Shown: positions 1 to 8,925 of the stretch, piece after piece
Position numbering within the stretch: the stretch's first letter is position 1
Layout of the letters: every line of letters begins with the position of its first letter
Assembly (NCBI GenBank): GCA_013360745.1
Contig: JABWBA010000013.1
Location: forward strand, 1 to 56,043
Origin: Chthonomonadales bacterium
GTDB taxonomy: Bacteria; Armatimonadota; Chthonomonadetes; Chthonomonadales; CAJBBX01
DNA length: 56,043 nucleotides
Direction: 5' to 3'
Program-made: the position numbers and the translations under genes
The notes under the pieces: generated by a model
What the model was told of the DNA's origin: nothing
What the model saw: only the letters and a program-made list of their open reading frames with translations
Database searches by the model: none

Positions 1-627
1 CGGGGTGGGCGCCAGATACGGGGCGTCCGTCTCAAGGACAATCCGATCCAACCCGGCTATTCGCACGGAGTCCGGCAGCGACCCGGGGTTGACGAACGTA
101 AGCACACCGCCAATGCCGAGCATCAGGCCGAGATCCAGCGCCCGCTCGGCGTCTTCGACCGTTCCCGACCAGCAGTGCATGACACCGCGCACGGCCCCTC
201 GATAGGCAGCAAGCGTGTCCAGAACGTCATCATAGGCATTCCTGCAGTGGATAACGACAGGCAGTCCGAGGTCCACCGCAAAAGCCAGTTGGGCTGCGAA
301 TGCATCGCGCTGTGCCACACGGGGCGAGTAGTCCCTATGGTAGTCCAGGCCGATCTCACCGATGGCCACGACCCGCGCCGCTTGGGCCAGATCGCGAAGC
401 CATCCGGTATCCGCTGCACTGTAGCCAGTCGCATCATGCGGGTGGATACCGACCGCAGCCCATAGATTCGAATACTGGACAGCCAACCGGACTGCATCCG
501 CCGAACTCGGCCTATCGAACCCAACCACGATATGCCCGACGACTCCGGAGCGGTGGCTCCGCTCGAGGGTCGCCTCCAGATCCGCTTCAAAGCGATCGTG
601 GTTCAAATGGCAATGGGTGTCAATCAT
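1..627 (-). CDS. tatD: TatD family metal-dependent deoxyribonuclease, 3' end cut by window edge
   Basis: The frame opens with ATG at 627 (MIDTHCHLN) and stays open to base 1, giving 209 residues. The end of the protein lies outside the window. It shows the family's metal-binding HxH near the N-terminus, EIGLDYH in the middle, an HCRNA/HCWSG pair and finally ETDAPYLAPTP, so only roughly the last 50 residues are missing. TatD proteins are TIM-barrel hydrolases with 3'-5' exonuclease activity on DNA and RNA, used in repair and RNA quality control. The start lies six bases after the cdaR stop, so it probably shares that transcript. No strong Shine-Dalgarno sequence is visible, which suggests translational coupling. 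Confidence 0.93.
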   Translation of the reverse strand, partial: MIDTHCHLNHDRFEADLEATLERSHRSGVVGHIVVGFDRPSSADAVRLAVQYSNLWAAVGIHPHDATGYSAADTGWLRDLAQAARVVAIGEIGLDYHRDYSPRVAQRDAFAAQLAFAVDLGLPVVIHCRNAYDDVLDTLAAYRGAVRGVMHCWSGTVEDAERALDLGLMLGIGGVLTFVNPGSLPDSVRIAGLDRIVLETDAPYLAPTP

Positions 628-633
628 CGCAGA

Positions 634-1578
634 CTACGGCTCGGGACGAGAGGCATCTCGCAGTCGGACGGTCACATTGACGAGGACGGCGCCCCGAACG
701 GGCTGAACCGAACCGGGGAGATCGAGGGCGACCTGGCGGGTCGTATCGGCTGCGATCCCGTCCACATTGATCGGGTGGGTACGCAGCGCCCGAAGGGCGA
801 TTAGTTCGGCGACGGGACCGGTGACCTCAACCTGCACGGGATCGCAGGACACAGCAGAGACGACAAAGGGAGGAGCCGGTCTTCCGACCAGCGTGGGGCT
901 CACGATCAGGGTTCTGACCTCGGCGAGGTTTCGCGCCTGGATCTCCACATAGGCGGTGGGCGGATCGATCCTGACGGCATCAACGGCGAGGCCGTTGCGG
1001 TCTACGGCGTCGATCGGGACTTGTCCACCGAAACCCTGCGGTTCCACATCGGGTCGGACGACTATGGACGCGATGGATTCGACGGAATCTCTCGCGCCTT
1101 CGACATCCGCCCAGCCCGGCTCGATTCGCGGTGTGGTGAATCGCTTGCCCAGCGGCGGCTCCGTACGATACTGGACGGTAATCTGCATCCGCTTCCTTGC
1201 CGTGGTCTCGATGCGAGCCGGAACGGTTCGCACTTGCCCGGGGAACGTGATCCCCGCAGCTTCGGGCGGAGATACGAAGCGGGTAACCCGGAGCGTGCGA
1301 GCGCCCGGCCGAGCAGCAGATAGATCGACGATGGCTTTGATCGCGCCCCGTACGACAGCGTCCAGCTGGGCTCTGGGTCCGGCGATCTCCACCGTCACCG
1401 TTTCCGCTCCAAGATCGACAGTCAACCCATCCGGAGGCTGACCCGTCGGTACCACCTCGGCGATCACCTGTCTCGTAGGAGCGCCCGCTCGTTCTGTGGC
1501 CGCGTACGACCAGATCATGATCGCGGTGGCCAGAGCGATTAACTTCAGGGCCAGGTTCTCTCGAAGCCCGCGGATCAT
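634..1578 (-). CDS. cdaR: YbbR-domain regulator of diadenylate cyclase (CdaR)
   Basis: This 314-residue protein has one N-terminal membrane segment (residues about 8-27) followed by extracytoplasmic beta-rich repeats of the YbbR type, in which short segments such as TVTVEIAGPRAQLD and VQVEVTGPVAELI recur about every 80 residues. In Firmicutes, CdaR binds CdaA and tunes c-di-AMP production. Its ATG overlaps the cdaA stop by four bases (ATGA), the usual arrangement for this pair. The YbbR assignment is secure. The regulatory role is carried over from the family and the adjacency. No glmM gene, the usual third partner, lies within the window. Confidence 0.9.
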   Translation of the reverse strand: MIRGLRENLALKLIALATAIMIWSYAATERAGAPTRQVIAEVVPTGQPPDGLTVDLGAETVTVEIAGPRAQLDAVVRGAIKAIVDLSAARPGARTLRVTRFVSPPEAAGITFPGQVRTVPARIETTARKRMQITVQYRTEPPLGKRFTTPRIEPGWADVEGARDSVESIASIVVRPDVEPQGFGGQVPIDAVDRNGLAVDAVRIDPPTAYVEIQARNLAEVRTLIVSPTLVGRPAPPFVVSAVSCDPVQVEVTGPVAELIALRALRTHPINVDGIAADTTRQVALDLPGSVQPVRGAVLVNVTVRLRDASRPEP

Positions 1579-2543
1579 CGCGCGGCTCCATCATGCGAAC
1601 GCCTCCGGCTCTTTCTGCGCGCTCTGGACTTCTGGATGATCGCACCGCTCACCCGCACGGCAGCCTGCCCGATGGCCGTGCCGGCAAGCCCGGGCGTCGC
1701 TCCGTAGTCGAGGGTCTGCTGCAGACGATCGCGAAGGCTCTCCTCGGTAAAGCCGCGGACGAGTCGGCCTTCAACAGCGATCGATATCGTTCCTGTCTCC
1801 TCAGACACCACAACGACCACCGCATCGCTCTCTTCCGACATGCCCAGGGCAGCCTTATGACGGGTGTGCACAGCGGCCTCAATGCGAGGGGCGTCGGTCA
1901 ACGGCAGCGTGCAAGCGGCAGCAACAAGCTGATTACTGCGGAGCACCACAGCTCCGTCGTGTAAGGGATTGCCTGGATAGAAAATGGCTTCGAGCAGGGT
2001 GCGTGAGACTCGGGCATCCATCGTCGTACCGGTGGCAACGACATCTTCGAGACGGGATTCCCTCTCGATGACCATGATCGCGCCGATTCGCTTCACAGAC
2101 ATCGAGGCAGCCGCAGGCACAACCGCGTCGATCATATCACCAACGGCTTCCTGGGGCACCAATCCGAAACTACGGCTCCAGAAACCAGGCCGCCCGAACT
2201 CCTCAAGAGCGTGGCGCAGTTCAGGGAGGAAGAGTATGACGAGGGCGACCGGCCCGAACGCGAACATGCTTCGAAGCAGCCAGTTCAGGGCAAAGAGGTT
2301 GAGCCAATCGGTAACGAAGACCGCTCCGAAGTAGATCAGCAGCCCGCAGATGATCTGCCACGCGCGAGTGCCCTGTGCCCAGAGCAGGAGGCGGTAGACG
2401 AGCCAGGCGATCGCCAGCACATCCACAACCACTAGGTAGTTGAAGTGGGAGAGACCGATGAAGAGGTCATTCCAGGACACGCCAGCGAAACTCCACAGCC
2501 CAATCGGCTCAGCCGATGGGTACCCGGAGGTAAAGTATAGCAT
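1575..2543 (-). CDS. cdaA: Diadenylate cyclase CdaA (DisA_N domain)
   Basis: This 322-residue protein makes c-di-AMP from two ATP at the membrane. Residues about 35-110 form three hydrophobic segments typical of CdaA, and the DisA_N cyclase domain fills about 125-280. The DGA motif is at residues 196-198 (LHDGAVV). The second motif reads TRHKAALG at 227-234, where most relatives have RHR, a conservative Arg-to-Lys change. The C-terminus is a basic tail rich in Arg, Lys and Ser. It is first in the cdaA-cdaR-tatD unit and divergent from the PqaA-like gene across a gap of under 40 bases. c-di-AMP usually controls potassium and osmolyte balance; no target is visible here. Confidence 0.93.
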   Translation of the reverse strand: MLYFTSGYPSAEPIGLWSFAGVSWNDLFIGLSHFNYLVVVDVLAIAWLVYRLLLWAQGTRAWQIICGLLIYFGAVFVTDWLNLFALNWLLRSMFAFGPVALVILFLPELRHALEEFGRPGFWSRSFGLVPQEAVGDMIDAVVPAAASMSVKRIGAIMVIERESRLEDVVATGTTMDARVSRTLLEAIFYPGNPLHDGAVVLRSNQLVAAACTLPLTDAPRIEAAVHTRHKAALGMSEESDAVVVVVSEETGTISIAVEGRLVRGFTEESLRDRLQQTLDYGATPGLAGTAIGQAAVRVSGAIIQKSRARRKSRRRSHDGAAR

Positions 2544-2581
2544 CCGTTCAGGACGTATTCAAGTCCCAGGAGGATTTGGAC

Positions 2582-3871
2582 GTGAGACAATATTCGTTGA
2601 TCATCGTGTGCTCGATGATGATGGCAGCTGGTTTGGGCCGCGATGCCGCCGCAGACCTCAAAGGTTATCTGGCGAAAGCCGAACCCGCGTATCACTGGGA
2701 ACTCAAGGCCGAGAAGACCCTCCCGGGCGGTAAGGCCTATGATCTCCGTATGGTGTCCCAGACCTGGCAGGGCCACAACTGGGAACACAGACTCCAGATA
2801 TTCATCCCTGATGCGATGGATGCCCCTGAGATGTGCACCCTGCTGAACACCGGCGGCAGCGGCGGCGCGGAGGAGGCGGTTCTCGGATTGATGGCGGCCA
2901 GGGCATCCGGCTCTCCGTTCGCCATCGTCTACAACAACCCGATGCAGCCGCTCTACGGCGGTAAGGTCGAGGATGAGCTGATCGTATACACATGGCTCAA
3001 GTTCATCGAGACGGGCGATGAGACCTGGCCGCTCCATTTCCCCATGGCGAAGACCGTGATCAAGGCCATGGACACGATCCAGGCATTTACGAAGACCCAT
3101 GCTAAGAAGCCGATCCGCGAGTTTATCATCACAGGCGCTTCAAAACGGGGCTGGACCACCTGGCTCGTCGGTGCGTCTGGCGATAAGCGCGTCAAAGCCA
3201 TCGCCCCCATGGTGATCGATATCCTCAACGTCAAGGCGCAGATCGCCCATATGATCAAGTCCTATGGGGAAGCCAGCGAGCAGATCGACGATTACACCTC
3301 TGCAGGGCTGATACCGATCCTGAACAGCAATAAGGCGGACCGGCTGATGGAGCTTGAGGATCCGTACAGCTACCGTAAGCAGATCACGATGCCCAAACTG
3401 ATCCTGCTCGGCACGAACGATCGCTACTGGACTCAGGATGCGCTGAACCTCTACTGGGACGGGCTGGTCGGGCCTAAGTGGGTAGCCTACATTCCCAACA
3501 GCGGTCACGGGCTCGAGGACCGCGGACGTCTCCTCAATACGCTCACCGCCTTCACGCGAACCATCGCCTCCGGACGACTGTTCCCAAAGATCCAGTGGAA
3601 CTACACAACGACCCCGAAGGGCGTCCGTCTCAACGTAACGACAGGCCAAACCCTGAAAGGCGCACGGCTCTTCCACGTCACGGCGCCAACGCTCGACTTC
3701 CGCGACCAGAAATGGACCTTCACGCCAATAAAGCTCAATGGGAAGTCGTTCACAGCGACCTATGACCGACCGGATTCGGGCTATGCCGCGATCTACGGTG
3801 AGCTCGTGTTCGAAACGAATGGCAAGCCCTATACCCTGACCACCCAGATCCATATCCTCGGAAAGGATTAA
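2582..3871 (+). CDS. Secreted PhoPQ-activated pathogenicity-related (PqaA-like) alpha/beta hydrolase
   Basis: The frame can open at TTG 2576, but AGGAGG at 2568-2573 sits eight bases before GTG 2582, so 2582 is preferred (429 residues). A signal peptide follows (RQYSLIIVCSMMMAAGLG). The body matches the PhoPQ-related/PqaA family of alpha/beta hydrolases: WQGHNWEH, the nucleophile elbow GASKRGW with Ser about 187, an Asp in GTNDRYW and the His in NSGHGLED form a likely triad. Members occur in enterobacteria, planctomycetes and other environmental bacteria; their substrate is not established. It stands alone between divergent cdaA and the Lrp-like gene. Confidence 0.88.
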   Translation: MRQYSLIIVCSMMMAAGLGRDAAADLKGYLAKAEPAYHWELKAEKTLPGGKAYDLRMVSQTWQGHNWEHRLQIFIPDAMDAPEMCTLLNTGGSGGAEEAVLGLMAARASGSPFAIVYNNPMQPLYGGKVEDELIVYTWLKFIETGDETWPLHFPMAKTVIKAMDTIQAFTKTHAKKPIREFIITGASKRGWTTWLVGASGDKRVKAIAPMVIDILNVKAQIAHMIKSYGEASEQIDDYTSAGLIPILNSNKADRLMELEDPYSYRKQITMPKLILLGTNDRYWTQDALNLYWDGLVGPKWVAYIPNSGHGLEDRGRLLNTLTAFTRTIASGRLFPKIQWNYTTTPKGVRLNVTTGQTLKGARLFHVTAPTLDFRDQKWTFTPIKLNGKSFTATYDRPDSGYAAIYGELVFETNGKPYTLTTQIHILGKD

Positions 3872-3895
3872 CGCCGGTCCATCCAGTCTCGGAGG

Positions 3896-3925
3896 TTGCA
3901 CCGACTGCTCCCTGTGGTCTATACT
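3896..3925 (+). promoter_or_regulatory. Sigma70-type promoter for the Lrp/aminotransferase pair
   Basis: TTGCAC at 3896-3901 and TATACT at 3920-3925 are separated by 18 bases, close to consensus. Transcription would start near 3932, just upstream of ATG 3956. This argues against translation from the upstream TTG at 3896, which would lie inside the -35 element. Confidence 0.6.
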
Positions 3926-3955
3926 GAAGTCGGCAATCTACGATCGGCCGCGACC

Positions 3956-4432
3956 ATGAACCACATCCTCGATATCCTGGAACAAGACGCTCACACGCCT
4001 CCCGAGCAGATCGCCGAACGGCTCAAGATGGACCCCGATACCGTTCGCAATCTCATTCGCGAGTGGGAACGCACCAAGGTGATCCGCCGCTATAAAGCCA
4101 TCGTCGACCGTAACGCGATCGGAGACAAGCGGGTGACCGCCTACATCGATGTTGAGATTGCCCCGGCGCGGGGGACCGGATTCGATGAGGTCGCCGGCAC
4201 GATTGCTCGCTTGCCGGAGGTGCTCTCGGTTGTTCTCGTCTCCGGTGAGTCCGATCTGCGCATTACGGTGGAATGCGCGGATATCGATGAGGTCGCGAAC
4301 TTTGTCTCGCGCAAGCTCGCGCCACTAAAGATGGTGACAAACACGAACACGCATTTCCTGCTGCGGCGTTATAAAGACGAAGGCGAGTTGTTTATCGATG
4401 ACGAGGACCACCGCCTGCCGGTTGCGCCGTGA
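3956..4432 (+). CDS. Lrp/AsnC family transcriptional regulator
   Basis: From ATG 3956 the protein is 158 residues, the usual Lrp size. An upstream extension to 3896 is rejected because it overlaps a good promoter. Residues 1-55 form the winged helix-turn-helix (PPEQIAERLKMDPDTVRNLI) and about 65-145 form the ligand-binding RAM domain (VTAYIDVEIA, LPEVLSVVLVSGESDLRI). The last residues are acidic. Its stop overlaps the GTG of the aminotransferase by four bases (GTGA), so the two are cotranslated, and the regulator probably senses an amino acid made or consumed by that enzyme. Which amino acid cannot be read from sequence. Confidence 0.9.
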   Translation: MNHILDILEQDAHTPPEQIAERLKMDPDTVRNLIREWERTKVIRRYKAIVDRNAIGDKRVTAYIDVEIAPARGTGFDEVAGTIARLPEVLSVVLVSGESDLRITVECADIDEVANFVSRKLAPLKMVTNTNTHFLLRRYKDEGELFIDDEDHRLPVAP

Positions 4433-5625
4433 GACCGCTTAATCGTACGGTCACCGCGATCCCGCCCTCGGGCATCCGGCGCTTTTTCGATCTGGCGGCA
4501 AGCCTCCCGGATGTCATCTCGCTCGGCGTGGGCGAGCCCGATTTCGTAACGCCCTGGCCCATCCGTAAAGCCGCGCTCCAATCGATCGAGAAAGGCCATA
4601 CGACCTATACCGCCAACTCCGGACTTCGTCAACTCCGCGAACTGATCGCCAGGGATGTCGAAAAACGCACCGGAGCCGTCTACGATCCTGACACGGAGAT
4701 CATAATCACGGTCGGGGTTTCGGAGGCTCTTGACCTGGCGCTCCGGACGATCCTTGATCCGGGTGACGAGACCATCTTGTTCGAGCCCTGTTACGTCTCT
4801 TATAGTCCCTGCACCGCTCTTGCCGGTGGAGTTCCGGTCTTCGTCTCGACCTCCGCCGACGACGGCTTCGCCATCGATCTCGACAGTGTCGAACGAGCCG
4901 TCACATCCCGCACCAAGGCGATGCTCATCTGTTCGCCGGGCAACCCGACGGGGGCCGTTCAGAGCGCTGCGACGCTCGAGGGCCTCGCCGACCTGGCGGA
5001 GCGGCACGACCTCTATGTTCTCTCGGACGAGATCTACTCCGAACTCGTGTATGGTCAGGACCACGCCTCCCTCGCGGAGATTCCCGGAGTGTTGGACCGA
5101 TTGGTCCTTCTGGGCGGCTTCTCGAAATCGCACGCGATGACCGGCTGGAGGGTCGGCTATGCATGCGCTCGTGCGCCGATCGCGAACGGCATGCTCAAGA
5201 TCCATCAGTACACCGCGCTCTGTGCGCCGCATGTCTCGCAGGATGCGGCCATTGCGGCTCTTCTGACCGGGTCGGCCGCTACGGAAAAGATGCGCCGCGA
5301 GTACTGGCGTCGTCGGGACTTTATGGTCGGGGCGCTGAACGACATGGGCTTGACCTGCCCGACGCCTGCAGGCGCCTTTTACGTATTCCCCAGCGTTACG
5401 GCAACAGGGCTCACCTCCACTGAGTTCGCGGAGCGTTTGTTGCGCGAAGAAGGGGTCGCAGTAGTGCCCGGCGGCGTCTTCGGTGATTCAGGCGAAGGTC
5501 ATGTCCGGTGCTCCTATGCCGCAAGTCTGGACACGCTGAAGCGAGCGATCGAACGCATCCGCCGGTTTACGGAGCGATGCACCGCGAACCTCTCCTGCCC
5601 GACTCCCACGGCTAAGGTATCCTAG
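4429..5625 (+). CDS. PLP-dependent class I/II aminotransferase (PatA/AspC-like)
   Basis: This 398-residue fold-type I aminotransferase starts at GTG 4429. PLP contacts are visible: SPGNPTGA with Asn about 172, LSDEIYSE with Asp 200 and Tyr 203, and the Schiff-base lysine at about 233 in GGFSKSHAMTGWR, with an Arg near the end in GHVRCSY as candidate carboxylate binder. The best family match is the aspartate/aromatic aminotransferase branch that includes PatA. Substrate specificity cannot be fixed by eye. Overlap with the Lrp-like gene indicates a two-gene operon driven by the promoter at 3896-3925. Confidence 0.92.
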   Translation: MRPLNRTVTAIPPSGIRRFFDLAASLPDVISLGVGEPDFVTPWPIRKAALQSIEKGHTTYTANSGLRQLRELIARDVEKRTGAVYDPDTEIIITVGVSEALDLALRTILDPGDETILFEPCYVSYSPCTALAGGVPVFVSTSADDGFAIDLDSVERAVTSRTKAMLICSPGNPTGAVQSAATLEGLADLAERHDLYVLSDEIYSELVYGQDHASLAEIPGVLDRLVLLGGFSKSHAMTGWRVGYACARAPIANGMLKIHQYTALCAPHVSQDAAIAALLTGSAATEKMRREYWRRRDFMVGALNDMGLTCPTPAGAFYVFPSVTATGLTSTEFAERLLREEGVAVVPGGVFGDSGEGHVRCSYAASLDTLKRAIERIRRFTERCTANLSCPTPTAKVS

Positions 5626-5630
5626 GACCT

Positions 5631-6263
5631 GTGTCTCGCCGTATCTGCTTGATCGTCGCCGTGGGCATCGCCCTTTCGATACGCGCCAACGCTGATCGGA
5701 TTGTACGCGCCCCATCCGGTAGAATAACCCTGCCCGGGCATCTCACGGCTCGTTACCTCATGCCGACGATCGGATCCAGGACCTCGGCACGGCTGAATAT
5801 CGGCGTACCTAAGGACGATCTTGGCCTTGAGATGGAGGTCGAAGCGCTGCGACCGCAGAGGGTGACCCGTACCGCCCTGAATCTGCACTATTCTGTAATC
5901 AGCGAAGCGTTCACAAATAACCTTGCTCCCTCCGTCGCGGTAGGCATCCAGGACGTCCTGAACACGGGTGCGTCCGGGCGTGCGGCTTATCTGGCGCTGT
6001 CCAAGACCATCCCGCTGAGCGAGGCTATGGAGACCCACCTCGGAACGCTGCGACTGCACGCGGGCTACGGTTCCCGGTCCATGGACGGCGGTTGGATTGG
6101 AGCCACAGTGGTAACCCGGTACCGGATCGCCGTATCTGCAGAGTACTATCGCCGGCGGCCAGCATATTCCGCCCAGATCGATCTCGTCGGCCCGCTCCAG
6201 GCGTACGCCTATCGATACGATGACACGACCTATCTTGGCCTCGGAATCACGTTAGGTCGCTAG
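5631..6263 (+). CDS. Secreted protein of unknown function, probable YjbH-like outer-membrane beta-barrel
   Basis: This 210-residue protein starts at GTG 5631, five bases after the aminotransferase stop. An N-terminal signal peptide (RRICLIVAVGIALSIRANA) is followed by alternating beta-strand-like segments: ARLNIGVPKDDLGLEMEVEA, LNLHYSVISEAF, LRLHAGYGSRS, RIAVSAEYYRR, TYLGLGITLGR. Short amphipathic strands separated by turns, ending in an aromatic- and glycine-rich strand, resemble an outer-membrane barrel of about ten strands. The layout recalls YjbH-type proteins, but I cannot confirm homology. It probably shares transcription with the preceding gene. Confidence 0.7.
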   Translation: MSRRICLIVAVGIALSIRANADRIVRAPSGRITLPGHLTARYLMPTIGSRTSARLNIGVPKDDLGLEMEVEALRPQRVTRTALNLHYSVISEAFTNNLAPSVAVGIQDVLNTGASGRAAYLALSKTIPLSEAMETHLGTLRLHAGYGSRSMDGGWIGATVVTRYRIAVSAEYYRRRPAYSAQIDLVGPLQAYAYRYDDTTYLGLGITLGR

Positions 6264-6269
6264 TACGAG

Positions 6270-7388
6270 ATGGCGGTAACTACACACCCGTCCCCGGGGC
6301 CGGCGTCCGACGGCCGCCACGTAGTGCTCCTCAAAAGTCTCAGTACCAATAACCGCTTCTATGCGCTAGTAGCCACCGACAGCGGCCTCAATAACGCCGA
6401 CACGATCGATGAGTTTCCGCCCGGCCTCTTGCTTGGAGTCGCCTATCCGTGTCTTGAGGACGGATTGAACGACTTCGCCGTCATCCGAACGACGTTTGAG
6501 ACAATCGACTACTTCCCAGATGACGAAAGTATGCGCGATGAGCTGATGTCCATCATCGATGAGGCGCGCGATAAACTGATCCGCAGGTTGACCGAGCTTC
6601 GCGACCGCATCGCAGACAGCACCGCACATTTCCTTGGCACCGATCTCGCAGAGTATCGGGGTTACGCCATGAACATGGTCCATCGTGGATATCCGAGGCG
6701 GAATCTGGACAGCATGATGAAGCTGAACGTCTTCATGACCGTCGCGGCGCAGGAAGAGGCCTCGAACGGTCCGGAGCCGTTGTTCTATTACGCTTTCCGC
6801 GACAAAACCCTCACCGGAACGTCATCGGACCTTACAGCGCGCCAGTTTGTCGCAGCGATGTTCTCCGATGTACTCGATGCCGTCCAGGATCCAGCATCGT
6901 ACGGTTCACGTCATATATTCGACCGCGATGTTTTCCAGAAGTTCATTGCCATGATGTTCATCAACTACGCCACAACCGATCCGATCTTCTATGGCACCCA
7001 TAAAGCCGATTACGGGGTATCTGCCGATCGCGATATGGACAATACTCCTCTGCATCGCGCGATCGATGCCCAACTGCGGGAGATCGAAGCCCGGATGCTG
7101 GCGGATGTTCCCACTGTGGTTGCCCCGGAAATCGATACAGCGTGGGCCGAACCCGATATCAACCTGCCGCAGGAATGGGCCAACGAGGAAGTCGTCGTCG
7201 GACCGCTCGCCTCTATATGCGCTGCGGCGAGGCGGTTGGTTCGTCTCGACACTCCTGACGCCGTCGAGCTCGGACGGGTGGTCTTAGCCAATGTTGCCAT
7301 CCTAATCGATCAGCTTAAGGAGCACGGCATCATCGGCGAATCCGCGTATGATCCGACATCGAACAATAACGGACCAGCCCGCCCCTGA
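6270..7388 (+). CDS. Conserved-looking protein of unknown function (372 aa)
   Basis: I do not recognise this protein. It has 372 residues, no signal peptide and no convincing membrane segment. A helical, charged stretch at about 90-125 (RDELMSIIDEARDKLIRRLTELRDRI) might form a short coiled coil. Tyr, Phe and Met are abundant in about 130-260 (YRGYAMNMVHRGYPRR, FYYAFRDKTLTG, FIAMMFINYATTDPIFYG). A final helix (AAARRLVRLDTPDAVELGRVVLANVAIL) precedes an Asn-rich tail. It begins six bases after the barrel-like gene and reads in the same direction, so it may belong to the same transcript. Codon usage matches its neighbours, so it is very likely real. Confidence 0.75.
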   Translation: MAVTTHPSPGPASDGRHVVLLKSLSTNNRFYALVATDSGLNNADTIDEFPPGLLLGVAYPCLEDGLNDFAVIRTTFETIDYFPDDESMRDELMSIIDEARDKLIRRLTELRDRIADSTAHFLGTDLAEYRGYAMNMVHRGYPRRNLDSMMKLNVFMTVAAQEEASNGPEPLFYYAFRDKTLTGTSSDLTARQFVAAMFSDVLDAVQDPASYGSRHIFDRDVFQKFIAMMFINYATTDPIFYGTHKADYGVSADRDMDNTPLHRAIDAQLREIEARMLADVPTVVAPEIDTAWAEPDINLPQEWANEEVVVGPLASICAAARRLVRLDTPDAVELGRVVLANVAILIDQLKEHGIIGESAYDPTSNNNGPARP

Positions 7389-7560
7389 GCGGTCTATCGT
7401 AATCATCCGGGTAGTTGTCTGCGTGATCTGTTCCTCGTTCTCACCCCTCATACCCCGACGACCCGCTAACCGCAGCGCCTCCTGCCTCGTATAGATACTC
7501 GATGGCACCACGGGTTTCCCTGGATACTCCAGAACATCGACATCCACGATCGGAAGGCCG

Positions 7561-8511
7561 TTGAGGGCCAGGCATCCCGTCTCGCGGGCCGAAACACCCC
7601 TGCGCGTCGTCATTCTTGCTGGCGAGGTCGGGTTTTGCTTCGGCGTCAAGCGGGCGATCACCATGGCGGAGGATGCGCTGGTTCAGGATGAGCCCGTGTA
7701 TATTCACGGCGACCTGGTCCACAATCGGAATGTCACCGACGATCTCGAATCACGCGGCCTTCAGAAGGTGCGCTCGCTCGAGGGCCGCCCCCGAGGCTCG
7801 GTAGTGGTCCGTGCGCACGGACTGCCACGAACTGAGGTTGAGGAGGCGAAGGAGGCCGGTTACCGCATCATCGACGCTACCTGCCCGATCGTGCTCCGTG
7901 CGCAGGAAGCGGCCCAGATGATGGAGGCCCGCGGATGTCAGGTTGTCATCATCGGAGACGCTCATCACGCCGAGATTAAAGGGATCATCGGCGCCCTGCA
8001 CCATCCCGCCCTTGTCATCGATACGGTGGAACAGCTACGAAACGCGAAGGCCACTCGAGCCTTACGGAGGAAAGTCGGTGTGATCTTCCAGACCACACAC
8101 GCGCTCGAGCTATGCAAGGATATCGTCGGCGAGCTGGTCTTTATGTGCAAGGAAGTTCAGATCGTCAATACGATCTGTCGACCGGTCCAGAACCGACAGG
8201 ACGCTGCGCTCTCCGTTGCCGAGGATGTCGACATGATGCTGGTCGTCGGAAGCCCGACGAGCGCCAACACCATGGAGTTGACGGCGCTCTGTCATGCGCA
8301 TAATCCGTGGACCCGGCACATCGAAGGGGCTGAGGGGCTGCGCGACGAAGATCTGTGCTGGGCCCATACCATCGGAATCGCGTCCGGTCTATCAACGCCG
8401 GTCCATCTGATCGATGAGGTCCGCTCCGCGATTCTCGCTCGTACCGACGAACCCGACTTCAGCCGCAGACCGCCTCGTGAGTTCTACGAGCTCCGCCGCC
8501 ACGGCGGCTGA
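7561..8511 (+). CDS. ispH: 4-hydroxy-3-methylbut-2-enyl diphosphate reductase (IspH/LytB)
   Basis: IspH performs the last step of the MEP isoprenoid pathway, reducing HMBPP to IPP and DMAPP with a [4Fe-4S] cluster. The three cluster cysteines are at residues 26 (GFCFGVKRAI), 108 (DATCPIV) and 206 (NTICRPVQNRQ). The substrate histidines are in IHGDLVHN and DAHHAEIKG; the latter has Ala where most homologues have Pro. The QTT motif is present. No ATG is available; TTG 7561, preceded by GGAAGG, is the first usable start in an open frame from 7495, giving 316 residues. It is a single gene between the unknown 372-residue protein and convergent glnB. Confidence 0.93.
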   Translation: MRARHPVSRAETPLRVVILAGEVGFCFGVKRAITMAEDALVQDEPVYIHGDLVHNRNVTDDLESRGLQKVRSLEGRPRGSVVVRAHGLPRTEVEEAKEAGYRIIDATCPIVLRAQEAAQMMEARGCQVVIIGDAHHAEIKGIIGALHHPALVIDTVEQLRNAKATRALRRKVGVIFQTTHALELCKDIVGELVFMCKEVQIVNTICRPVQNRQDAALSVAEDVDMMLVVGSPTSANTMELTALCHAHNPWTRHIEGAEGLRDEDLCWAHTIGIASGLSTPVHLIDEVRSAILARTDEPDFSRRPPREFYELRRHGG

Positions 8512-8568
8512 CCGTACGGCGCGCGTGGCCGTCGGTGATCCCAACGGCCACGCTTGACCTCACGGGGG

Positions 8569-8919
<351 letters not shown>

Positions 8920-8925
8920 TCACTT

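Noticed and set aside
123-590. Minus-strand frame of 155 codons at the left edge
   Set aside because: It is out of frame with the TatD gene, which shows all family motifs and runs off the window edge.
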